This document shows, piece after piece, positions 16,866-23,847 of a stretch of 26,784 bases of DNA. The stretch is from a virus, in IMG/VR virus record IMGVR_UViG_3300029787_000271, positions 1 to 26,784 of that record. The stretch is one strand, 5' to 3'. The notes under the pieces were generated by a model, which was not told where the DNA came from, searched no databases, and saw nothing but the letters and a program-made list of their open reading frames with translations. The stretch's first letter is position 1. Every line of letters begins with the position of its first letter. The position numbers and the translations under genes were made by a program.

Positions 16866-17509
16866 GCTGCTGCTTCCGATTCAAAGTCTATGGAGGTTTC
16901 CTTCAGTTCAATTTGATGCTTGAACTCCCTGTCAACCTCGAACCGACCATACTCTCCACCCTTTTCTGGACGCATCTCACCTAGTCCAACACCAAACCCA
17001 GCACGTTGAACTAAGCTCAGTATGGTATTTAAAGTAAGAGATTGAGAATCAAACTCTATGCGAACAATCATCGACCAGTTACGAAATTCAGGGCGATAAC
17101 GTAAGTCAGTAGAACCCATGCCTACCTTAACTATGTCTTGTCGCATCAAAGGTTCATCTGATTCAAAGGCACACAGATTGTTAACCGTGTCATCAGGGAG
17201 TATGAACAAAGACTTCTTTAACAAAGTTTTTTCTAGTCCAATGTCTTTGTGAGCAGCATTTATCATACATTTTTTTAACCCGCCTGATGGAAACCCAAAG
17301 CGTCCATCCTCACAAACGTAAGCAGCATCCTTAAACTCTTGTTCAGGAACTCTAACGTCACGGTTTTTGACTTTCACCCCTGCGTGTTTGTCTTCCATCA
17401 TCTTTATTGCTTTCTCACTCCACTTGTGTTCGATCAAAGCAGAGATCCCCTTAATGCGCGTGGTCAAAATTGACTGTTGCATCTCTTCAAGTTGTATTAC
17501 GTTACTCAT
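16862..17509 (-). CDS. Conserved phage protein with RAMP/Cas7-like features, 215 aa
   Basis: Seen: GISALIEHKWSEKA (21-34); DGRFGFPSGGLKKCMINAA (68-86), resembling the FP-x-x-x-x-K segment before the main helix in Cas7-type proteins; RYRPEF (137-142); and a Gly-rich C-terminal loop GFGVGLGEMRPEKGGEYGRF (171-190). The last closely recalls the G-loop by which RAMP proteins (Cas5, Cas6, Cas7) bind RNA. Known: it belongs to a phage family usually left as hypothetical. Inferred: a RAMP fold and an RNA- or ssDNA-binding role. No Cas genes are nearby. It overlaps the 166-residue gene, and the array follows. It could also be a ssDNA-annealing protein or an unrelated beta-rich fold. Confidence 0.6.
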   Translation of the reverse strand: MSNVIQLEEMQQSILTTRIKGISALIEHKWSEKAIKMMEDKHAGVKVKNRDVRVPEQEFKDAAYVCEDGRFGFPSGGLKKCMINAAHKDIGLEKTLLKKSLFILPDDTVNNLCAFESDEPLMRQDIVKVGMGSTDLRYRPEFRNWSMIVRIEFDSQSLTLNTILSLVQRAGFGVGLGEMRPEKGGEYGRFEVDREFKHQIELKETSIDFESEAAA

Positions 17510-17541
17510 TCTATCTTCCTTAGCGGCTATGCCGCGCTTTT

Positions 17542-17976
17542 TTAATTTAGAAAGTTTCCTTTCTCTAGTCGTTTAATTTCTGCGTCGATATAAAACTTAA
17601 TCTTCTTAGCATCTCTTAATTTGTCGCTGTGCGAAGCAATTCCATATCGATAGCATGATCTAAATATCTCACCTATCTGTGCGTTCATATCTCTATACGA
17701 GATCAAGTCTTGCAATTCATTGGCGTTACTCGGCAGCTCGTAGTAAGCCGCTGTGCTACCATCTGATAAGGTCTTATCAGGAAGTTCCCAACTTAACCCG
17801 TTACTCGTGGCATCGTGACCAACAGCATCATTATTGTTATCCGTTGTTATATCGTCACGCGCACTTTTGACTTTGTACACATAAGACGCTGACACACCAA
17901 CCCGCGCTGCTATTTCTTTGTTCGACTTCTTTGGAAACTTGTTTAGTGCATCCACTATCTTTCTGTATTTATTCAT
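17542..17976 (-). CDS. HTH protein fused to DUF3310-like domain
   Basis: Residues 1-40 contain a helix-turn-helix (KSNKEIAARVGVSASYVYKVK, recognition helix about 26-37). After a polar linker (about 41-75), residues 76-138 (YYELPSNANELQDLISYRDM, then SCYRYG and RDAKKIKFYIDAEIKRLEK) match the DUF3310 pattern of small phage proteins, sometimes annotated as nucleotide kinase without proof. The start overlaps the VRR-NUC stop by eight bases. The combination suggests a DNA-binding regulator or a recruitment factor. It precedes the RAMP-like gene by 32 bases. Confidence 0.7.
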   Translation of the reverse strand: MNKYRKIVDALNKFPKKSNKEIAARVGVSASYVYKVKSARDDITTDNNNDAVGHDATSNGLSWELPDKTLSDGSTAAYYELPSNANELQDLISYRDMNAQIGEIFRSCYRYGIASHSDKLRDAKKIKFYIDAEIKRLEKGNFLN

Positions 17977-18262
17977 CTGTACCCCCTGTTATTAAATCTC
18001 TTACGCTGTGCATATTCTTTTCGTTGACAACCAACGCTATGCCGTTTTGTTTTTCTATATCATCTAGGTTTATTTGTTGGAGAGGAGTGGGGGTGTTGTT
18101 ACCCGCTTTACATTCGATACCGAAGAACTTGCCTTGGTAACATCCTACTATGTCTGGCACGCCGCTACGTCCGTACCCGCCTGTCACTGGATAGAAATAA
18201 TAAGCACCGAGGTTGCGAAGCTGATTAACTACCACCTTCTTTACCTTGGCTTCAGGAGTCAT
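17969..18262 (-). CDS. VRR-NUC domain nuclease
   Basis: 97 residues forming a stand-alone VRR-NUC domain of the PD-(D/E)XK superfamily. The motifs are GRSGVPDIVG (D37), GIECKAG (E50, K52) and PLQQINLDDI. Such phage proteins are structure-selective nucleases, probably acting on Holliday-junction-like intermediates in replication or recombination. The N-terminal EAKVKKVVVNQLRNLGAYYF is typical. The ATG overlaps the end of the small 44-residue gene, and the stop overlaps the HTH/DUF3310 gene, so three genes are coupled. Length is normal for the family. Confidence 0.88.
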   Translation of the reverse strand: MTPEAKVKKVVVNQLRNLGAYYFYPVTGGYGRSGVPDIVGCYQGKFFGIECKAGNNTPTPLQQINLDDIEKQNGIALVVNEKNMHSVRDLITGGTDE

Positions 18263-18386
18263 TCTTTACGGTGTGGTTGGTTGCTAGAAGCTTTTCGACG
18301 CGAATGAGCGAATCCTTTATCTCGGTTATCATCCCAAGCAGCTCCATGAGATCCCCTTCATCTAACTCTATTATTACTTTTGCCAT
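18252..18386 (-). CDS. Small acidic protein, 44 aa
   Basis: ATG at 18386 (MAKVIIELDE) has AAGG five bases upstream, and the TGA overlaps the VRR-NUC start by 11 bases. The product is probably one helix (LMELLGMITEIKDSLIRVEK). It is the first gene after the structured gap and the palindrome at 18414-18433, so it would open a new translational cluster. No function is recognised; ribosome site and overlap make it credible. Confidence 0.6.
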   Translation of the reverse strand: MAKVIIELDEGDLMELLGMITEIKDSLIRVEKLLATNHTVKNDS

Positions 18387-18413
18387 AAATACCTTGCAGA
18401 AACTGGTATCAAA

Positions 18414-18433
18414 ATTTGTGTAATGACACAAAT
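18414..18433. promoter_or_regulatory. Operator-like palindrome, site 1
   Basis: ATTTGTGTAATGACACAAAT: perfect 8-bp arms around AATG. Its 18-base core recurs in opposite orientation around 25162. It lies 28 bases upstream of the 44-residue gene that opens the VRR-NUC cluster and directly after the T6 end of the structured stretch, where an operator would be expected. It is the most symmetrical member of the GTGT...ACAC family in this window. Confidence 0.6.
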
Positions 18434-18446
18434 CTTTAGTGTTAAA

Positions 18447-18690
18447 AAAGAGGGGCAGGGCAGTCGCGTACTAGCCGACTCCGAGCGTGCGGTTGAGGCT
18501 CCCCATCTCTGAAGAGCCGTACCCCTAAAGCTACATCGTGATAGTCGATGCGATTGGCCTAATGAACCCTATTAGCAAAGGCGTGTGGAAGCACTTCATC
18601 GCATCCGTTCTTTAAACCTCATACAGCACGTAAATATGTAACGCGTTACGAGGCGGAAATCCGTCGGAGGCTATCACTCCCCCGACTTCC
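18447..18690 (-). ncRNA. Structured non-coding stretch ending in a T6 tract (candidate ncRNA or long terminator)
   Basis: The 329-bp gap between 18386 and 18716 holds no convincing gene but several dyads: GTCGG (18663-18667)/CCGAC (18682-18686), the 12-bp palindrome GTAACGCGTTAC (18638-18649), GATGCGAT (18547-18554)/ATCGCATC (18598-18605) enclosing CTAAT/ATTAG, GGCTC/GAGCC, AGTCG/CGACT, and an outer AGGGG/CCCCT pair. On the minus strand these end in CCCCTCTTTTTT, as at an intrinsic terminator. No tRNA T-arm or CCA end is visible. It may be a phage small RNA or only the terminator region of the upstream operon. Confidence 0.4.
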
Positions 18691-18715
18691 CTACCACACA
18701 ATCAAATTACGTACA

Positions 18716-19054
18716 CTATGGGAGTATCCAAAAACTATCGATGCTCCCTTTGATGTCTGGCTCATATCCAGTAAACCTAGATCCTACACCTTCAACTTGT
18801 GGTTCCCTTGTCGGGTGACTTTTGAGGTCGCATGGTTCCCAATTCTTGAGGACTGCTACCTTGCCTTTCACCCATTCAGGCAACGCATCAAATGAATCAT
18901 ATAACCCATCGATGTCCGAGTCAACACAATGTATACCAACACACGTTATTTCATACTTACCTGTGTCAGGCATTTCCATTACAAGATAAACTGGATCGTT
19001 TCTCGTTAAGGTCTTCTCTTCTATGACTTCTTCTTCGTTATGATTGGTAGACAT
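18716..19054 (-). CDS. Hypothetical protein, 112 aa
   Basis: ATG at 19054 overlaps the end of the 307-residue gene, with GGAGGAGG seven bases upstream. The N-terminus is acidic (NEEEVIEEKTL); the centre (VYLVMEMPDTGKYEITCVGI) looks like a beta sheet; then DALPEWVKGKVAVL. No catalytic motif, signal peptide or membrane helix is seen, and I do not recognise the family. It is the last gene before the structured gap and so ends the right-hand minus-strand cluster. Confidence 0.6.
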   Translation of the reverse strand: MSTNHNEEEVIEEKTLTRNDPVYLVMEMPDTGKYEITCVGIHCVDSDIDGLYDSFDALPEWVKGKVAVLKNWEPCDLKSHPTREPQVEGVGSRFTGYEPDIKGSIDSFWILP

Positions 19055-19961
19055 AGTAAACCTCCTCCGCTACGCGCACACCTACATCGGGGATATATGT
19101 ATTCTTATCCACATTATGTAAGACGGACATCTTCCCCATAAGGTCTTCTGGTATTTCATCCAAAGGGTACGTCTTGTGCCCATAACCTTCTTTGTACCCC
19201 CACGAATTGTGGGAATCAACCATAACCGTCTGCAATGCGTTACGCTCAACCCATGCAAGAACCATAGCATAGTCAGTTCTGTTGAGTATACTGTTGTTCT
19301 TTCTACGCAACTCAAAGTACTTGTGTAAATCCCCACCGAATGAATCGTTAAGCCATTTGTAAGGCGAACCACGATTGACCTCTGCAACCAGATTTTCCAA
19401 TTCATCTAGTAACGTCTTGAACCCTTCCATCCTATGACTGTAGGTGCTATCAAGATAAGGACTTATGATCTTTTGTGACTCATCAAGTAGACGATCATTC
19501 TCCTTACTACGCGACGAACTCATGTCGTTCCAAGTCATTTGCCCTATCTCGGATAAATCCCAAGGACTCAAAGCCATCGCAGCGATTTGCAACGCTTTGT
19601 CTAACTTCTTACTGTTACGCATGAACTGTCCGTCACCCCAATTGTATCTATTGTTCTGGATGTTGCGGGAGAAGATCCAATACGTATCCTCTCTAGTCTC
19701 AGGATCTTGGCGAAAGTCTCCGTACCCAATCCACCCACGCAAGTAAGTCTCGTCGGGATGGTAGACCCACAGTTTAGTCCTAGCGGCACGTTGCGTAACC
19801 TTTAAGCTAGGTACTTTTTCTAATAGGGCTTCCCCAAATCTTCTTAGTCCTAGCGGCATAACGCCTTCCGTGGCGTTTAAGTGTGTTTGGTAGTCAGGTA
19901 GCACGTATTCTCGTTGCCCCTCGGTTAACTCACTAACCTTTGGATTTGTGTGTGGTAACAT
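19038..19961 (-). CDS. Hypothetical phage protein, 307 aa
   Basis: The ATG at 19961 (MLPHTNPKVSEL) is preferred to one 30 bases upstream because AAGGAG stands seven bases before it. The protein is rich in Trp, Tyr and Asn. The N-terminal part (ARTKLWVYHPDETYLRGWIGYGDF, about 60-85) looks globular and beta-rich; the middle is helical; and the C-terminal part ends GKMSVLHNVDKNTYIPDVGVRV. This resembles the EWVKGKVAVL segment of the next gene only loosely. Function unknown. It is translationally coupled to the 112-residue gene. Confidence 0.65.
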   Translation of the reverse strand: MLPHTNPKVSELTEGQREYVLPDYQTHLNATEGVMPLGLRRFGEALLEKVPSLKVTQRAARTKLWVYHPDETYLRGWIGYGDFRQDPETREDTYWIFSRNIQNNRYNWGDGQFMRNSKKLDKALQIAAMALSPWDLSEIGQMTWNDMSSSRSKENDRLLDESQKIISPYLDSTYSHRMEGFKTLLDELENLVAEVNRGSPYKWLNDSFGGDLHKYFELRRKNNSILNRTDYAMVLAWVERNALQTVMVDSHNSWGYKEGYGHKTYPLDEIPEDLMGKMSVLHNVDKNTYIPDVGVRVAEEVYYVYQS

Positions 19962-20012
19962 TACTGATCTCCTTGTTGTGTTTTGATACAAATTGTTTAA
20001 GACTTTTTCTAC

Positions 20013-21059
20013 TCATCGACCCACCTTACCCACCGGCTCTTCCCACTTATCAACCAAGCCACATGACTGATTGATAAATCGGTTGAACTTAACGCGAAGC
20101 TTCTTAAGATCTTCTGGAGAAGTAGCCTCCTTTATCTCTGTGTCTGACAAGAAGACTACGAGTAACGCTAGTGCCATTGGTACTTTCGAACCACCTGCTG
20201 ATATAGTCTTAAGTATTCTCCTAACCTTGTGTTCTACCCAATCAGGGGTGCCATACAGCCCCCCAATTTCATCGATAACACCATGATCGATTAACACTTG
20301 CTTCTGGGTGCGTACATACTGATCGTCATCTACTGGTAAGACCACACCTATAGCGCAAGCCCAATCCCAGAAGTCATCTATGTATGACTTAAGCTCTGCC
20401 TTGGCTTCTACGTCTACCTTGCTTCGCTTCTTTTTTGGTGTAAATACACTACCAATATTGCACCAATGTTCCGTACCTACCTCGCGCATAAGTATGATTT
20501 GTTTGTTGTCATCCGCACGATCAAAGCCACGCCGCTGTAAAGTCTCGACTGTATCCCACGCTGTCGCACCAACGTAATTACTCTTTGGCAGAAAGAACTT
20601 TTCACGTACTCGTTTATCTGTCCACGCGTATACGAACTGCTTACCGTTCTGTATATCAAACCCAATACTTCTTGGTAGGAAATCATCAAGAAACACATAC
20701 CTAGTATTATGCGCCCTGTCCCCTGTACCGTTGCGGATCTTGATTACCTCGTTAGTTATCCGATCCCCTGCCTCGTTCCTACCCACTACGCGTTCCCATA
20801 CGATAGGTGCAAGCGCGTGTAGTTCCCTTGGCGTGGGGGTTGCATCTGACATAGCCCACCACTTGAACACATCATCACCAAAGCTATACCCATCAAGAAG
20901 CGCATAGCAATCATCACTAAGCTTCTTGATTCTCTGCCACTTGTACCGCCGCTCACCTACAGGGCGTATGTCTTGCTCCAGTGTGTGATTCTTACTTACC
21001 AAAGGCTTTGTACTGTTGTACTTAGCCTCCACTGCTTTAAAGTTATTTAGGAATTCCAT
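20013..21059 (-). CDS. Hypothetical phage protein, 348 aa
   Basis: ATG at 21059 has AAGGAG eight bases upstream. The protein has a Trp-rich N-terminal half (RRYKWQRIKKLSDDCYALLD, DVFKWWAMSD), a segment GRNEAGDRITNEVIKIRNG, and a basic linker PKKKRSKVDVEAK near residue 210, followed by a helical C-terminal domain. The basic linker suggests nucleic-acid contact, but no enzyme motif is visible and I do not recognise the family. It follows the VWA gene after a stem-loop and may be expressed at a different level. Confidence 0.65.
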   Translation of the reverse strand: MEFLNNFKAVEAKYNSTKPLVSKNHTLEQDIRPVGERRYKWQRIKKLSDDCYALLDGYSFGDDVFKWWAMSDATPTPRELHALAPIVWERVVGRNEAGDRITNEVIKIRNGTGDRAHNTRYVFLDDFLPRSIGFDIQNGKQFVYAWTDKRVREKFFLPKSNYVGATAWDTVETLQRRGFDRADDNKQIILMREVGTEHWCNIGSVFTPKKKRSKVDVEAKAELKSYIDDFWDWACAIGVVLPVDDDQYVRTQKQVLIDHGVIDEIGGLYGTPDWVEHKVRRILKTISAGGSKVPMALALLVVFLSDTEIKEATSPEDLKKLRVKFNRFINQSCGLVDKWEEPVGKVGR

Positions 21060-21079
21060 TTATGTATCTCCTTGTATTT

Positions 21080-21105
21080 GCTTCTGGCGTGTCATAACCA
21101 GAAGC
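21080..21105. terminator. Intercistronic stem-loop after the VWA gene
   Basis: GCTTCTGG (21080-21087) and CCAGAAGC (21098-21105) form a perfect 8-bp stem with a 10-base loop in the 59-bp gap between the VWA gene and the 348-residue gene. No T tract follows on the minus strand, so it may be a weak terminator, an RNA-processing or mRNA-stability element, or a protein-binding site. Confidence 0.45.
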
Positions 21106-21118
21106 CCTGTTGTAAAAA

Positions 21119-22489
21119 TTAAATGTCTTCACTGTTTACGTGTAAGACCTTACCGTTATCGGGCATAGCCCCTTCGTTATCCACGATGCACCACAGCACT
21201 GGATGATCCCAAGTCCCCCAATCCCACACGTATCCATCGGTGAACACGATACTTGCGTTGGGTTTGATCTTGTGTTCCTCAAGATACTTCGGTACACACG
21301 TAACATCCGTACCGCCCCCACCTGTGGGCTGTGTCTTCTTGACCACATCGTCAAGATCTTCCAAGGCATACCTCTCTGCGCGAGCTACTTGTGTATCCCA
21401 ATACAGAACGTGCAACTCTTTCGGCCTGACCATCTTGGCAATGTCCACCACTTCAGATAGCTGCCGCCTCGCTTCCGCAATGCCAATCGAGCCAGACATA
21501 TCTATCTCTACACAAAGAACATCCACCGTTTCGGATATCCCACTAGGGAAGTAATACCCTGCCCCGATGTACCTGCGATTAGGGGTTTTGTATGTAGACA
21601 TATCACTCCCCCGACAGTTACTGACCATGAAGTCTCGAAGCACATCTAGCCAGTTAATCTGTGGTTTGAGTAACGCTTCAAGCGCGGTCACTGTGCCACC
21701 CGCACCTGATTTACTCGCTGCCATACATCCCTGACGCACTGCTGTGTCGATGGCCTTTTCCAAGTCTTTCTTCTCTTGGTCGGACATATCTTGTGCGCCT
21801 TCCCAATCGTGGTCATCGAAACCTACTGCTGTGTTTTCTGAACCTGTGGTACTGGGAACATCGGGTTTCTTCTTTTGTGGTAAGGTCTTACCATCACTAC
21901 CACAACCTTGCCCGTGTTGCGGATCATCTATACGATCCTCATCGTCACATTCTTCACCACCCTGACCACCTTCGCCCTCGTCATCGTCACCTTTCTCTTG
22001 ATACAAGATATCGAACACTTGCTTGGCGTTCATACCTCGGAACTTCTCATCGACTAGCCCTTGGTAATCACCCGTAGGCATCTCGGCAAAGGGTACGTTC
22101 CAATCGGGCGCACCATCCTTACGCTTACGTTCCATAATCGCTTTGATCTCATCCTCGATCTCAAGATTAATCACGTAGTCGCACGCCATGTTTGCGATCC
22201 TAGCGTTCTTCTCGTACAAGACCTTCCACGTTTTTAGATGTCGATACGCTTTGTGCTTGCCTTCATGTATAATTACATACCGTAAATTGGCATCACTGAT
22301 TGCTTCGATCATAGCCACACCGTACTTCTCATCGCGCCCATTGGTACACGCTGTCGGTATGTTTGGATCAACTTCTTTAGTGCCGATCATGTATACGCCT
22401 GTCATGGGCAGATACATCGGCTCACCCATCACCTTTACAACGGCCTTGGTCAACCGTTGTTCGGGTGTTAGTTTGTCGAATAACCCCAT
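21119..22489 (-). CDS. VWA-domain protein with N-terminal DUF2201-like metallopeptidase domain
   Basis: The ATG at 22489 (MGLFDKLTPEQ) is chosen for AGGAG upstream. The N-terminal domain has HEGKH (75-79) and NMACDYVIN (D104), the zinc-ligand pattern of DUF2201-type metallopeptidase-like domains. A low-complexity acidic Gly-rich linker follows (about 175-205, GDDDEGEGGQGGEECDDEDR). The C-terminal VWA-like domain carries a MIDAS: DMSGS (330-334), TGGGGTD (389-395) and FTDGY (416-420). With the MoxR-like ATPase it should form a chaperone-like remodelling or protein-maturation pair, in which the ATPase acts on targets bound through the metal site. The target is unknown. Confidence 0.85.
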   Translation of the reverse strand: MGLFDKLTPEQRLTKAVVKVMGEPMYLPMTGVYMIGTKEVDPNIPTACTNGRDEKYGVAMIEAISDANLRYVIIHEGKHKAYRHLKTWKVLYEKNARIANMACDYVINLEIEDEIKAIMERKRKDGAPDWNVPFAEMPTGDYQGLVDEKFRGMNAKQVFDILYQEKGDDDEGEGGQGGEECDDEDRIDDPQHGQGCGSDGKTLPQKKKPDVPSTTGSENTAVGFDDHDWEGAQDMSDQEKKDLEKAIDTAVRQGCMAASKSGAGGTVTALEALLKPQINWLDVLRDFMVSNCRGSDMSTYKTPNRRYIGAGYYFPSGISETVDVLCVEIDMSGSIGIAEARRQLSEVVDIAKMVRPKELHVLYWDTQVARAERYALEDLDDVVKKTQPTGGGGTDVTCVPKYLEEHKIKPNASIVFTDGYVWDWGTWDHPVLWCIVDNEGAMPDNGKVLHVNSEDI

Positions 22490-22499
22490 CCTAGTTCTC

Positions 22500-22721
22500 C
22501 TATAGCTGGTTAACATTGTTAGTAACTGTCAGGCTGTACCCTAATTCCTTAAGGTCATCGACAGTCGCTTGAGTTAAGGTCGGTCTATCTCCCTTGGTAG
22601 TACCCGCTATCCTTGCGAATATCTTAGACTTCTCGCAATTAGGGCGTATGTGAGTACACCCAAATGCGTGAGTCAGTTTGACCTTAAGCTCCATTCCATT
22701 TTCTTGTGTATCTACACTCAT
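22500..22721 (-). CDS. Small protein, 73 aa, between MoxR and VWA genes
   Basis: ATG at 22721 has AGGAGG six bases upstream. The product (MSVDTQENGMELKVKLTHAF, then CTHIRPNCEKSKIFARIAG and a helical end) has two Cys and two His in the first half and could be a small folded domain. Its first 24 coding bases match those of the 327-residue gene at 24831 except for one base, and contain the GTGTA-N2-TACAC palindrome. It separates the ATPase and VWA genes and is probably part of the same module. Family not recognised. Confidence 0.65.
   Translation of the reverse strand: MSVDTQENGMELKVKLTHAFGCTHIRPNCEKSKIFARIAGTTKGDRPTLTQATVDDLKELGYSLTVTNNVNQL
22706..22717. promoter_or_regulatory. Operator-like palindrome inside a gene start, site 2
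   Basis: GTGTA-TC-TACAC occupies codons 2-5 of the 73-residue gene. The same palindrome lies at the same place in the gene starting at 24831. In RNA it could form a GUGU/ACAC mini-hairpin just after AUG; in DNA it is a symmetrical protein site. Confidence 0.45.
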
Positions 22722-22731
22722 TCTTGACCTC

Positions 22732-23829
22732 CTAGTTTTGATCTGCTGTTCGTAGATAGTTGTTCTCGATACACCATTGAGTGAACTTCTTATTGGTCAT
22801 CACCAAGTGGTGTTCGGGGTAGTCCTTACTGCTTGCGCCTTGGGCAAACATCGCTTGCGCCTCTGTGTTCAACCGCTCCAAGTAAGTCATCCACGGATCA
22901 ATCAAGTCTCGACTCATTGCCCCTAAGACCTTAAACACAGTCATACAAACGGCTGGTGCTTCTGGGGGTACTTTCGCGCCATTGGGATTAGTCTTGATAT
23001 CCTCCAGTGATGGCAACTGATCTGCCAACTGTACGAAGGTATTCAGATCTGCTGCTGCCCTCGCACCTATCGTGCCGATCAACAAACTAAAGATCGTATC
23101 GCTATCCAGCGCATCTTGTTTCATCAGTATGTCGGAGGCCGCGTGTAAAGATCTTGGTGTACAGAACGCCTCACGTTCTTCTCTCGGATGAAAGATGTAG
23201 GGGTTTTCTGCTGGATCTTTTACTTCCTCGAAAGATTGAAAGACCTGCGGGAACTCCCTAACGAAACCCAACACCGAGGGGTGTAACTTATTAGGGACAC
23301 CGAAATCAACAATCCACTCTTCCCATGTGGGTTTACGTACTTGAATTGTCGTAATCGCATTACGCTTATGGGCTTCCATCAAGTCACCCACGTTTTCTGC
23401 CCCAAGGTTAGTTGTAGCAAACACAATGCTTTCGGAGTGTAGCTCGTATGTACCGATCTTTCTTTCGAGCATCACCCGACGCAATGCCGATTGAACCGCT
23501 CGATTACACTTACCGATCTCATCGAGCATCAAGATGATTGGCTTGTCACTATGTGCGCCCAACTCTTCGTTAGTCAGGTAGCGTATGAACTTACCTTCAC
23601 CGTCGATCATTTGTACGTTCGGGATCATAATGTCGCCCAAGTCCTTAGTCGTACAATCGAAGTAACAAAGTAAATGATTAGGTAGTCGCTTACCCAATGC
23701 CGGTAACATGGAGGACTTACCGATACCCATGTGACCTTCTAGTAGAATCGTCCTACTTGGCCCGACCTCTACGAGTGCGTCTTGTAGCTGTCGGAACCCT
23801 AGCGCGTATTGTGATTTGAATGATTGCAT
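22732..23829 (-). CDS. MoxR-like AAA+ ATPase
   Basis: 365 residues: Walker A GHMGIGKSS (32-40), Walker B IILMLDE (98-104), sensor 1 FATTN (137-141) and a conserved basic segment AHKRNA (153-158). This is the MoxR branch of AAA+ ATPases, which work with VWA proteins to remodel or insert metal into client proteins. The C-terminal half (about 190-365) is helical, with no extra domain recognised. AAGGAG lies nine bases before the ATG. It is flanked by the 73-residue and VWA genes downstream and the 327-residue gene upstream, all on one strand and closely spaced. Confidence 0.87.
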   Translation of the reverse strand: MQSFKSQYALGFRQLQDALVEVGPSRTILLEGHMGIGKSSMLPALGKRLPNHLLCYFDCTTKDLGDIMIPNVQMIDGEGKFIRYLTNEELGAHSDKPIILMLDEIGKCNRAVQSALRRVMLERKIGTYELHSESIVFATTNLGAENVGDLMEAHKRNAITTIQVRKPTWEEWIVDFGVPNKLHPSVLGFVREFPQVFQSFEEVKDPAENPYIFHPREEREAFCTPRSLHAASDILMKQDALDSDTIFSLLIGTIGARAAADLNTFVQLADQLPSLEDIKTNPNGAKVPPEAPAVCMTVFKVLGAMSRDLIDPWMTYLERLNTEAQAMFAQGASSKDYPEHHLVMTNKKFTQWCIENNYLRTADQN

Positions 23830-23847
23830 TTTATCGATCTCCTTTTA

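Noticed and set aside
18440-18540. tRNA-like cloverleaf suggested by the AGGGG/CCCCT closing stem with inner hairpins
   Set aside because: No T-arm GGTTCGA-type sequence, no anticodon arm of the right size and no CCA end on either strand.
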